A DNA stretch of 64,000 nucleotides, from assembly GCA_958295495.1 (NCBI GenBank), contig OY282352.1, positions 1,550,001-1,614,000 of the forward strand, read 5' to 3'. Each line of letters begins with the position of its first letter. Position 1 is the first letter of the stretch. The position numbers were made by a program, and so were the translations under genes. Positions 36,524-44,558 of the stretch are shown one piece after another. The stretch is from an uncultured Latescibacterota bacterium. GTDB taxonomy: Bacteria > Latescibacterota > UBA2968 > UBA8231. A model generated the notes under the pieces. That model saw only the letters and a program-made list of their open reading frames with translations. It ran no database searches and had not been told where the DNA came from.

Positions 36524-39327
36524 CCTAATAATAGGTCGAGAAAATCCGAGCAAATTTCCGAATTATTAGTACGCATATCTTCTACCGAATATATATAGAA
36601 AGTACTGGCTGACGCCGTGAACGTGGGAGGGTTGGAGCTAGAGTTGTTCAGCCGATAAGCGTATTGTGTCTGGGTGCCATTGGTTGCTGTGGCGGTTGTG
36701 CTCTGCCAACTGCTATTCCCACCCCTGTTCTCCGCTCGTACCTGGATTGAATAGTTTCCACCGCCGACTAAGTTGCCGATAGATAGACTGGTTTGTGTGG
36801 TCGTCCCACCCGCTTGCCAAGCGGCTGAGCCTTGTCGGTATTCCACTCGGTAGAGGGTGGGTGTGCCTCCTGTGTTCGGAGCATCCCAAGAAACGGCGAT
36901 GCTGCCGGAGACGGAGCCGCCGGATGCGCTCAGGTTGCGTACGGGACCGGGGGCTGAGACGGTTGGGAGCGCCGTGACGGTAATATTGACGGTCAGGTCG
37001 TCCGTGCCGTGGGTGTTGCGGGCACGCCAAGTGAAGCTATCGTCGCCGACGTGAGTGTTTTCGGGTTGGATCGAGATGGCGCGGGTTGTGGTATTCACGG
37101 TGACGTAGCCGGGCACGGTACCGGAGGTCTCATAGCTGGAGGCTCCTTCGGCTTCGGGCAACGTTTCGTTGACCGTGGAACCGGCTTGTGCTGAGTAGGA
37201 TACACTGGCGTCGTCAAAAGATGGAGCACTGTTTTGCGACCTCACAGTGAGGGTCAGGGTGAACGTAGCGGTCGCCCTGGCTCCATCGGTGGCCGTCCAA
37301 GTAAAGTCGAAGCTCCCAGCGGTTGTGGGCTGACCGGAGATGCCGGTCCGGGCCGCCGTCAGGCCGCTGCCGGTGCTGGTTGTTGCGTAGGTGACGGTGC
37401 CGGTGCCGCCTGTGGCATTGGGGCGGTTGAAGCTGTACTGCAGCCCAACGGTTGCGCTCTCCATACTACGAGGTGGTACAAAGCTGAACGTCGCCGGGGG
37501 CGGAGTTGTTGCAGTAGTAAAGTCGGCACCATCGACGGGATTGGATGGCGCGTAGTTGGTGGTGGCTCGACTCGACACCCGCCAGTTGTAGGTCGTAGCA
37601 CTACTGAGGTGGGGGATCGTGTATTGGGTGGTTGCCGCTTGAATGTCTTGGCTGTTCCAACTGGTGGCACCATCAGCGCGCCACTCCACCCTGTAGCCAG
37701 CCAGCCCCGTCGCGTTAGCCGGTGCATCCCACTCGACAAGGACAGAACTGCTGGTGGGAGTATCTACTTCAAGGTTCCTTGGTCTGCCCACAGTGCCGAG
37801 AATCCGATAGAGCCGCGCATCGCCCGGAGCTAGGGTCTGCTGCGTGATCCAGATGTGGTTGCTGGCATCGGCCGTATAGTTACCCTCAACACCAGTGACG
37901 ATTTCCCTAACGACGTAGCGCCCGTTTTCGGGGCGGTCGGACTGCATCTGCCTAGTATCGAAGCGCAGGTCAATCGTCTGGGAGCCCCCGGTTCTGAGGC
38001 TGTCGCGGTTGACGGCCAGCACGTAGTCGGCCGCGTCGTCGTGGAACACGCCGAACTCCAGCCGACCCGCCGCGTGATTGGCACTTAGCCGCACCGCGTC
38101 AACCAACGTCGAATTCGACAGGCGGTCGGAGGGAAAGCCCGCATCCCAAGTCAACGGATTGAGGGCATCGCCGAGGGTGCGAAGGGTATCATTGACTGTT
38201 CTGACCGCATTCCAGATCGGCTGCCTTCTGTTCCTGTCGAGGTCCACCAAGCCGTCGTATTCGTAGTTCCAGACGTAACCATTGGAGGAGGTGTAAACGA
38301 AATAGATCACGCCCGTGGCCCCGCACCACAGCGCCATGTTGACCTGCGCTTTGAGTTCGGGCAACGTCGGATGCCGATGAAACCCAAGTGTCGTATTCGG
38401 GCGGGTCTGGGTCCGCCCCGCGTTTTGGTAAGCGACTTGAACGATGCAGTGCCACTCGGCTTTACGGCCCTCGATCCGGGCACTATCGACCATGGTGCCA
38501 ATGGTGTCTAAGGCAGTGCTTAGCAGGTCGAAATCGCCTTGAACGAGTTCTTCAGTAGTCTCGCTCGCCCCTAGAATATACCTCTCCTGCATGAAGATGT
38601 TGGCCGGTCCCGGCTCGGTGGCGGGCCGAAAGAAACTCTGGCGAAACGCGGTCTGCTCCCCCTTATCCCACACCCTGGACTGGGTATTGCCGATCGCCAC
38701 GATGCGGCGAGTAGTGTCGTCGGCCCGGATGGAGTCGATCACCGTGGCCATGTTGGCATAGGTCGCCGAATCGTAGATTCCGCCGCAGTAGTCAGCCTCA
38801 TGGCCGATGCGGTAGCCGTAAAACCCATCATACGCGCTCCATTTGTTCACCAATGAATCGACGGTCTCACCAAGATCATTTCTCTCGTCTAGCCACATAG
38901 GATTATGGAGCGCAGGACTCCTCATAGTATCACAAAGCGAACCCGCATAGCACTCCAACTTCCAAGGATATCCTCGTCGTGAGTGGCCTTCCGGCGCGTG
39001 TTGGACGACGAACCCTCTCGGACCGTTTGGCCCCGTGCCGCTCCACTGGCTCATGATGCTTTCTTCAAATGCCTGAAACGTGAGAGTGGCGTCGTCTCCC
39101 GCTTCATTCGGCGTATTGATCAGTAGGTCCACCCCCAAGGCATCGAGATCGGCGACCGTAGCCGAGGTAAACGAGGTATCCGCCCGGACATGCCCGCCGG
39201 GTTGCCACACCCCAATGCGAAATTCGGCCCAAGCATCCGTGGGTAGCCCAGCCAGTGCTGCTAAAGTCAAAAGGGCACCCACCAACAGCGGGGTAGGCAT
39301 GCGAAAAGTCGGGATAGTACGAATCAT
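36442..39327 (-). CDS. Secreted glycoside-hydrolase-like protein with FN3/Ig domains
   Basis: A 961-residue secreted protein. A signal peptide (about residues 12-34, ending TDAWA) leads to a ~460-residue domain that looks like a TIM-barrel glycosidase (GVWQPGG..., GYRIGHEADYCGG, QVNMALWCGATGVIYFVYTSSNG) followed by FN3 (VEWDAPANATGLAGYRVEWRA), two Ig/cadherin-like domains (SFVPPRSMESATVGLQYSF; TVNETLPEAEGAS) and a second FN3. I cannot name a GH family. Instead of a sorting domain, the C-terminus ends within the 90-bp palindromic element (GTDVTHGYGMLFT...), so the original end was probably lost to insertion. Confidence 0.72.
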   Translation of the reverse strand: MIRTIPTFRMPTPLLVGALLTLAALAGLPTDAWAEFRIGVWQPGGHVRADTSFTSATVADLDALGVDLLINTPNEAGDDATLTFQAFEESIMSQWSGTGPNGPRGFVVQHAPEGHSRRGYPWKLECYAGSLCDTMRSPALHNPMWLDERNDLGETVDSLVNKWSAYDGFYGYRIGHEADYCGGIYDSATYANMATVIDSIRADDTTRRIVAIGNTQSRVWDKGEQTAFRQSFFRPATEPGPANIFMQERYILGASETTEELVQGDFDLLSTALDTIGTMVDSARIEGRKAEWHCIVQVAYQNAGRTQTRPNTTLGFHRHPTLPELKAQVNMALWCGATGVIYFVYTSSNGYVWNYEYDGLVDLDRNRRQPIWNAVRTVNDTLRTLGDALNPLTWDAGFPSDRLSNSTLVDAVRLSANHAAGRLEFGVFHDDAADYVLAVNRDSLRTGGSQTIDLRFDTRQMQSDRPENGRYVVREIVTGVEGNYTADASNHIWITQQTLAPGDARLYRILGTVGRPRNLEVDTPTSSSVLVEWDAPANATGLAGYRVEWRADGATSWNSQDIQAATTQYTIPHLSSATTYNWRVSSRATTNYAPSNPVDGADFTTATTPPPATFSFVPPRSMESATVGLQYSFNRPNATGGTGTVTYATTSTGSGLTAARTGISGQPTTAGSFDFTWTATDGARATATFTLTLTVRSQNSAPSFDDASVSYSAQAGSTVNETLPEAEGASSYETSGTVPGYVTVNTTTRAISIQPENTHVGDDSFTWRARNTHGTDDLTVNITVTALPTVSAPGPVRNLSASGGSVSGSIAVSWDAPNTGGTPTLYRVEYRQGSAAWQAGGTTTQTSLSIGNLVGGGNYSIQVRAENRGGNSSWQSTTATATNGTQTQYAYRLNNSSSNPPTFTASASTFYIYSVEDMRTNNSEICSDFLDLLLGTDVTHGYGMLFTPEGETACPYLGAYA

Positions 39328-39342
39328 GGTCTTCTTCCTTTA

Positions 39343-39520
39343 TTGAACGAGTAGCATCGTGCGGGTGGCTTGCCGACCCTCGGCGTCCAGCCGCACGATA
39401 CATAGCTCACTGCTGACGTCTTGACCCTGAGCATCGCGCCCGTCCTGGGCGAGCAGTGATTTCTGAGGAACGAATGACGTGATTGAGTGCGGCCTCCTTT
39501 TCCGCATCGGCTTCGACTAA
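39343..39520 (-). pseudogene. Fossil of a propeller/FlgD-Ig gene (5' stub plus C-terminal domain)
   Basis: Read on the minus strand, the promoter-proximal bases match the 5' end of the chimeric activator gene (GAAAAGGAGG then a start region where ATG has become ATC, followed by ACGTCATTC). They then join directly to LLAQDGRDAQGQDVSSELCI and VRLDAEGRQATRTMLLVQ, the end of a FlgD-Ig sorting domain like those at 39755 and 41398. Everything between was deleted and the start codon is gone, so no protein is expected. Confidence 0.78.
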
Positions 39521-39536
39521 TGCACATTCCGTGCCA
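39521..39536 (-). promoter_or_regulatory. Sigma-54 promoter of the fossil gene
   Basis: On the minus strand: TGGCACGGAATGTGCA. It keeps GG and GC ten bases apart and matches TGGCACGNNNNTTGCA except for one base in the -12 box. The surrounding ~120 bp closely resemble those at 44185-44300. Confidence 0.7.
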
Positions 39537-39657
39537 ACTATCCGACCGCGCACAAAAAAATCCTTCAGGATTACCCTAAAGAATTGAAAAACATGACACT
39601 TAAAAATGTAGGAGGGAATTTCTACGCTTTGCAGATCAGCCGTGGTTAGTCGCCCTG

Positions 39658-39738
39658 TTGAACAACTTTTTATTCACTTGAAAAACTTTTTATTCACTTG
39701 AAAAACTTTTTATTCACTTGAAAAACTTTCTGTTCATC
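39658..39738 (-). repeat. 20-bp iterons (four copies) upstream of a sigma-54 promoter
   Basis: Four tandem copies of TTGAAAAACTTTTTATTCAC and close variants, 120-200 bp upstream of the 39521 promoter. The first unit is TTGAACAACTTTTTATTCAC and the last ends CTGTTCATC. The distance fits an upstream activating sequence for a sigma-54 enhancer-binding protein. Two related units lie at 44314 and one at 43007. Confidence 0.75.
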
Positions 39739-39754
39739 TCATAGGCATCTCTTT

Positions 39755-41320
39755 TTATTGCATCAGTAGCATCTTGCGGGAGGCCTGCTGCCCCCCGGCG
39801 TCCAGCCGCACGATATACACTCCACTGCTGACGGCTTGGCCTTGAGCATCGCGTCCGTCCCAAGCGGTCTGATAGGTTCCCGCTGGCCGGGTACCCTCCA
39901 CCAAGGTAGCTACTAACTGGCCGTGGGTGTTGAACACCTGCAGCGTCACCGACGACGACTGCTGGAGGGTAAAGCCGATGTGCGTGGCGTGATTGAAGGG
40001 GTTGGGGTAATTCTGCGCGAGGTGGAACGAACGCGGCGCACCGGGCATAGACGAAGATTCAATGGCCGTGGGCAGGTCGGACTGGTGCCACCGGTAGAGG
40101 CCATCCCGCGACACGATCCACAGATCCCCCCGGCTGTCGATGACCGGGGTCCTAAAGGCTCTGAACTCCTCATATGGGAACCCGGTCCAAGTGGTCCCCT
40201 CCAGCACACCGAAATAGTTCCCTTCCCTTATCCACAGTCGGCCTACTGCGTCCTCCGTCATACTATAAACATGCCAGCGTGTGTAGTCGCCGGTGCCGAC
40301 CTTGTCGTAGCGCTTCCAATCTGAACCGTCCTTGACACACAGTCCTCCCGCACAACTCATCCAGACGCGGCCTTGGCGTTCCTCCAAAATTAAGAAGACG
40401 GGTTGGTCGTACACCATCCACTGCGTCCCATTGAAAGAGAGCAGGCTGAACCACCTCACTTCCGTGCCCTTCCCGGAGTCCAAGAGTTTCCAAAATTCAA
40501 GCGTCGCCCAGAGGGTGCCAGATCGATCAACTGCGATGTTGTTAATATAGCCGTCATCGAAAGTACCCCATACAGGATCGAACAGAGGGTTGACGGCGTA
40601 GCTCCACCAAGGCTCGCTATCAACGATCCCCATATCGGCGTGGTCGTAGGTCCACCAAGTCTGCCCATCAAACCGCGCCAGCAGGAAGTCTCCGTAGCCG
40701 GTACACCACACATCCCCATTCGGTGCTACCGCGACCACGTTTCCCCATAGTCCTTCAAACCGGTAGCGGGTCCAGCGCTGGTCGTCGAACCGGGTGAGGG
40801 CGAGGGCCGGCCAAGCCGTCCCGACCCATACCTGATCCTGACCATCCACCGTCAGCGAGTGGATCCGATTAGCCGCCAAGCCATCCGCCTGCGTAAAGGT
40901 CGTCCACTGCTGGCCATCGAACCGACTCAGACCCGCCCAAGTCCCCACCCACACATTGCCCGACGCATCCGCTGCCAAGTCCGAAATCACTCCATCTGCA
41001 TAGCTGGTCGTCGCGTGCCCGCCAGCACTGTCGCTGACCACGACCTCCACGTCCGTCAGCCGCGTGCCCGTGCCCGTGCCGACCACCGCCGAGACAATCA
41101 CAGGTGCCTCCATCGGGCGGGGCAGTCCCACATCCACCACCAGCGGCATACTCAGCAGGCGCTGCTGCGAGCCCTTCGGCGTGTACAGGGTCACCTGTCG
41201 CGTTTCTTGCCCGGCCAGTCCAACAGACAAAAGCACCAACAGCACCAGACAGCCGCGCACCGAACGCACAAGCTTGGGACGCAACCCGATAGGAGAGGAG
41301 GAATTACATACACCGAGCAT
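39755..41320 (-). CDS. Secreted propeller protein with FlgD-Ig/type IX-like C-terminus
   Basis: A 521-residue protein starting at ATG 41320 after GGAGGTCGTGTT. The signal peptide is about residues 18-37 (GCLVLLVLLSVGLAG). Regulator-propeller repeats follow (VISDLAADASGNVWVGTWAG, LSRFDGQQWTTFTQADGLA, then VDGQDQVWVGTAW), giving a beta-propeller of about 350 residues, then a C-terminal domain with the motif NYPNPFNHATHIGFTL and DGRDAQGQAVSSGVYIVRLD. The last domain is the FlgD-Ig type used for outer-surface sorting in FCB bacteria. It is a close paralogue of the next gene upstream. Confidence 0.85.
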   Translation of the reverse strand: MLGVCNSSSPIGLRPKLVRSVRGCLVLLVLLSVGLAGQETRQVTLYTPKGSQQRLLSMPLVVDVGLPRPMEAPVIVSAVVGTGTGTRLTDVEVVVSDSAGGHATTSYADGVISDLAADASGNVWVGTWAGLSRFDGQQWTTFTQADGLAANRIHSLTVDGQDQVWVGTAWPALALTRFDDQRWTRYRFEGLWGNVVAVAPNGDVWCTGYGDFLLARFDGQTWWTYDHADMGIVDSEPWWSYAVNPLFDPVWGTFDDGYINNIAVDRSGTLWATLEFWKLLDSGKGTEVRWFSLLSFNGTQWMVYDQPVFLILEERQGRVWMSCAGGLCVKDGSDWKRYDKVGTGDYTRWHVYSMTEDAVGRLWIREGNYFGVLEGTTWTGFPYEEFRAFRTPVIDSRGDLWIVSRDGLYRWHQSDLPTAIESSSMPGAPRSFHLAQNYPNPFNHATHIGFTLQQSSSVTLQVFNTHGQLVATLVEGTRPAGTYQTAWDGRDAQGQAVSSGVYIVRLDAGGQQASRKMLLMQ

Positions 41321-41397
41321 AACACGACCTCCGTTGAAGAGGGATGGGGATATATACGTTTACCTAAGTTACAGAATGGCTTAACAGAGGCGGCCTT

Positions 41398-42888
41398 TTA
41401 TTGCATCAGTAGCATCTTGCGGGTGGCCTGCTGCCCCCCGGCGTCCAGCCGCACGATATACACTCCACTGCTGACGGCTTGACCCTGGGCATCGCGTCCG
41501 TCCCAAGCGGTCTGATAGGTTCCCGCTGGCCGGGTACCCTCCACCAAGGTAGCTACTAACTGGCCGTGGGTGTTGAACACCTGCAGCGTCACCGCCGATG
41601 GCTGCTGGAGGGTAAAGCCGATGTGCGTGGCGTGATTGAAGGGGTTGGGGTAATTCTGCGCGAGGTGGAACGAACGCGGCGCACCGGGCATAGACGAAGA
41701 TTCAATGGCCGTGGGCAGGTCGGATCGGAACCACCGGTAGAGGCCATCGTATGAAGGGATCCACAGATCCCCCCGGCTGTCGATGACCGGGGCACGAGCG
41801 ACACGGAACTCCTCCCAAGAGAACCCGGTCCAAGTGGTCCCCTCCAGCACGCCGAAATAGCTCCCTACCACTATCCACAGTCGGCCCGCGGCGTCCTCCG
41901 TCATCTCAAAAACATTCCAGAATATCCCGAGCTCGTTATAGTAGATCTTCCAAGCCGAACCGTCCTTGACACACAATCCCCCACATTCCAAGAAGACGCG
42001 CCCCTCCCTGTCCGGGAAGATCATCCTGGTGGGCGAATACAACCACCCAGGTTCTCCGAACTGGTATGACGTCCACTGCGTCCCATTGAAAGTGAGCCAG
42101 CGGATTTTGCGCTTCCCGATCTCAAGCGTCGCCCAGAGCGTACCGGATCGATCAACCGCGATATGGGTAACGAGGACGTCATCGGCGCTCTCCTCGATTT
42201 CGATGATCCCCATATCGGCGGGGTCGTAGGTCCACCAAGCCTGCCCGTCAAAACGCGCCAGCAGGAAGTCGTTGCCGCCGGTACACCACATATCCCCATT
42301 CGGTGCTATCGCGATCTCGCGGGTCCATCGCTCCTCAAACCGGTAGCGGGTCCATCGCTGGCCATCGAAGCGGGAAAGCCCATTCAAACTCCCAGCCCAC
42401 ACCTGCCCCTGACCATCCACGGCCACCGAGTGGATATGGTCGTCCGCCAAGCCATCCGCCTCGGTGAAGGTCGTCCACTGCCAGCCGTCGAACCGACTCA
42501 GACCCGCTGAAGTCCCCACCCACACATTGCCCGACGCATCCGCTGCTAGGTCCCGAATCATTCCATCCGCATAGCTTATCGTCGATTGCCCGCCAGCACT
42601 GTCACGGACCACAACCTCCACCTCCGTTAGCCGTGTCGTGCCCGTGCCCGTGCCGGTCACCGTCGAGATAGAGGCCTTCGTCGGGCGGGGTAACTCCACA
42701 TCCACCACCATCGGCATACTCAGCGGGCGCTGCTGCGAGCCCTCCGGCGTGTACAGGGTCACCTGTCGCGTTTCTTGCCCGGCCAGTCCAACCGGCAACA
42801 GCATCAACAGCACCAGACAGCCGCACACCGAACGCACAAGCTTGGGACGCAACCGGAGAGGAGAGGAGGAATGGCGTACACCGATCAT
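41398..42888 (-). CDS. Secreted propeller protein with FlgD-Ig/type IX-like C-terminus (paralogue)
   Basis: Started at ATG 42888, preceded by CGGAGGTCGTGTT and followed by a signal peptide (GCLVLLMLLPVGLAG); 496 residues. Propeller repeats MIRDLAADASGNVWVGTSAG and LSRFDGWQWTTFTEADGLA are followed by the same NYPNPFN domain as in the paralogue 77 bp downstream. The two are very similar in the signal peptide, first repeats and C-terminus, and diverge in the middle (about residues 200-330). The 5' end is also related to the chimeric activator gene, which lies upstream on the same strand. Ligand unknown. Confidence 0.86.
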   Translation of the reverse strand: MIGVRHSSSPLRLRPKLVRSVCGCLVLLMLLPVGLAGQETRQVTLYTPEGSQQRPLSMPMVVDVELPRPTKASISTVTGTGTGTTRLTEVEVVVRDSAGGQSTISYADGMIRDLAADASGNVWVGTSAGLSRFDGWQWTTFTEADGLADDHIHSVAVDGQGQVWAGSLNGLSRFDGQRWTRYRFEERWTREIAIAPNGDMWCTGGNDFLLARFDGQAWWTYDPADMGIIEIEESADDVLVTHIAVDRSGTLWATLEIGKRKIRWLTFNGTQWTSYQFGEPGWLYSPTRMIFPDREGRVFLECGGLCVKDGSAWKIYYNELGIFWNVFEMTEDAAGRLWIVVGSYFGVLEGTTWTGFSWEEFRVARAPVIDSRGDLWIPSYDGLYRWFRSDLPTAIESSSMPGAPRSFHLAQNYPNPFNHATHIGFTLQQPSAVTLQVFNTHGQLVATLVEGTRPAGTYQTAWDGRDAQGQAVSSGVYIVRLDAGGQQATRKMLLMQ

Positions 42889-43006
42889 AACACGACCTCC
42901 GCTACATGGGGGATGGAATACATACGTACCTTCAATATAGGACGGATTAACAGAGGCCGTCTTTTTTTTTGCGGCCTTGACGCGCGGCCTATCTTTTGCC
43001 CATGTA

Positions 43007-43027
43007 GAACAACTTCTGTTCATCGGG
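43007..43027 (-). repeat. Single copy of the 20-bp iteron
   Basis: GAACAACTTCTGTTCATCGGG matches the last unit of the 39658 array. It lies between the activator gene end and the propeller gene. No sigma-54 promoter was found downstream of it. Confidence 0.5.
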
Positions 43028-43056
43028 ACCCCTTCCCAATCTGTCGATCCAAGCAT

Positions 43057-44139
43057 CTACGACGGCTGCGGGCGCTGTATCCCATACTTGCGCATCCGAT
43101 AGCGCAGCTTCTGATGACCCATGCCCAACAAGCGAGCCGCACCCCGAGGCCCTGAGACGACCCAATTCTTCCTCCGCAGCGCCTCGACAATGCGCTGCCT
43201 CTCGTCGTTGCCCTCAGCAAGCGGCGGCGGCTCCTCTTGGTCCTCAGCCTTCGGTGCAACCGACCAAGCAGACGCCGAAGACGACAACGCCAACTCCATC
43301 TCTTCGGCCGCCAACACATCGGCCCGTTCAAGGCACGTCCCCTCGCATAGGATCACCATCCTCTCCACCCAATGTGCCAACTCCCGCACATTCCCCGGCC
43401 AAGTACGCCCCTCCAAGTACGCCAGCACCTCGTCGCTCAACCCCAGCACCGGCCGCTGAAACTTGCGGGCATACTGACGCACAAAATGCGCCGCCAACAG
43501 CGGAATATCCTCCCGCCGTTCCCGCAGCGGTGGCAGCACCACCGGAAACACCTTCAAGCGATGGTACAGATCCTTTCGGAACGTCCTCTCCCGGACGGCC
43601 TTGTACAGATCGCGGTTGGTCGCCGTAATGATCCGCACATCCATCGGGACCGACGCCGTGCCGCCGATGCGGGTCAGGTGATCCTCCTCTATGATGTGGA
43701 GCAACGCCCGTTGCGCTTCCACCGGCAAGTCGCCGATCTCATCGAGGAACAATGTGCCGCCGTGCGCCCGTTCAAAGTGGCCGACGCGCCGCGCCACTGC
43801 GCTGGTGAAGGCCCCCCTCTCGTAGCCGAACAGTTCGCTTTCGATCAGCCCAACGGGCAGCGCACCACAATTGACGGAGACAAAGGATTGCGCTCGGCGC
43901 GGGCTCCTCTTGTGGATGATCGGCGTACTGAGCGTACGCTGCTGCGGGCCGTCCGGCGTGTACAGGATCACCGGCCGGGTTCCTCGCCCGGCCAGCCCAG
44001 CAGGCAACGGCAACACCATCATCGGCCAGCCGCTGGTCAGGCGGACGAGCTTGGGGCGCAACCGGACGGGATATGCGGCATTGCGTACACCGATCGCAGC
44101 GCAATCTTCGTCAAGTTTTTGCTCCATGAATGACGTCAT
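43057..44139 (-). pseudogene. Chimeric sigma-54 activator (AAA+ without Walker A, Fis-type HTH)
   Basis: A 360-residue ORF. Residues ~15-72 match the leader of the neighbouring propeller proteins (VRLRPKLVRL, then LAGRGTRPVILYTPDG, QQRTLS). At about 43920 this joins HKRSPRRAQSFVSVNCGALP, the sequence that normally follows Walker A of a sigma-54 enhancer-binding protein. Walker B (GGTLFLDEIGDLP), the arginine-finger region (FRKDLYHRL) and a Fis-like HTH (SGPRGAARLLGMGHQKLRYRM) are present, but Walker A and the receiver/PAS part are not; GAFTGA reads GAFTSA. ATP-driven activation is therefore unlikely. It may be a dead fusion or a DNA-binding antagonist. Its own promoter is sigma-54 type. Confidence 0.82.
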
Positions 44140-44188
44140 CTAGAACAGCCTCCTTTTCGCTATCGGCTTCAACTTCGCTGGCATATAC

Positions 44189-44203
44189 GCATATTTCGTG
44201 CCA
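44189..44203 (-). promoter_or_regulatory. Sigma-54 promoter of the chimeric activator
   Basis: On the minus strand TGGCACGAAATATGC, with GG and GC ten bases apart and a -24 element identical to consensus. The start of transcription would be near 44177, leaving a ~38-base leader to the ATG at 44139, with AAAAGGAGG just before it. Confidence 0.75.
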
Positions 44204-44219
44204 GCTATCCGAGCGCACA

Positions 44220-44252
44220 CAAAAAAATCCTTTAGGAATGCCCTAAAGGATT
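44220..44252 (-). terminator. Intrinsic terminator upstream of the sigma-54 promoter
   Basis: In the minus direction, AATCCTTTAGG, a 5-base loop and CCTAAAGGATT are followed by a run of seven T. It would end readthrough from the OPT-like gene. A decayed version lies at about 39556-39580 at the fossil locus. Confidence 0.75.
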
Positions 44253-44313
44253 GAAAAACATGAACCTTGAATTGTAGGAGGGAGTTTTTTTTTACGCTTC
44301 GCCGCTCAGCCGC

Positions 44314-44353
44314 TTGAACAACTTTTTGTCCATTTGGACAATTTTTTGTTCAG
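44314..44353 (-). repeat. Two 20-bp iterons upstream of the activator
   Basis: Units TTGAACAACTTTTTGTCCAT and TTGGACAATTTTTTGTTCAG lie 111-150 bp upstream of the sigma-54 promoter at 44189, the usual distance of an enhancer. The core TTGTCCAAATGGACAA is itself a palindrome. Confidence 0.7.
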
Positions 44354-44479
44354 CAGACCAGACTCCTGTTTACCACTTGACCGGCCTCTAACCATCGCCT
44401 TTTTTGGGCCGCCATTGATTCAATCATCAACTGACAGTGGGATGCACAAACCCCACAAGGAGCACCAACGCCTGAACGG

Positions 44480-44494
44480 TGCGTAACGTCAGTT
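44480..44494 (-). repeat. Dispersed repeat core AACTGACGTTACGCA
   Basis: A perfect copy on the minus strand. A weak inverted partner (AACTGACAGT) is at 44429. It lies in the gap after the OPT-like gene. The sequence next to it (TTATTAGTACG ... ATATATAGAAAG) also occurs near 36567-36602, beside another copy. Confidence 0.7.
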
Positions 44495-44558
44495 ATTAGT
44501 ACGATATATAGAAAGCGCAATGCGACGGCTACCAAGGCCGGGGACGGGCCTTGATTCG

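Noticed and set aside
44189..44353. Riboswitch or structured leader before the activator
   Set aside because: The hairpin there is a simple terminator upstream of the promoter, not in the leader.
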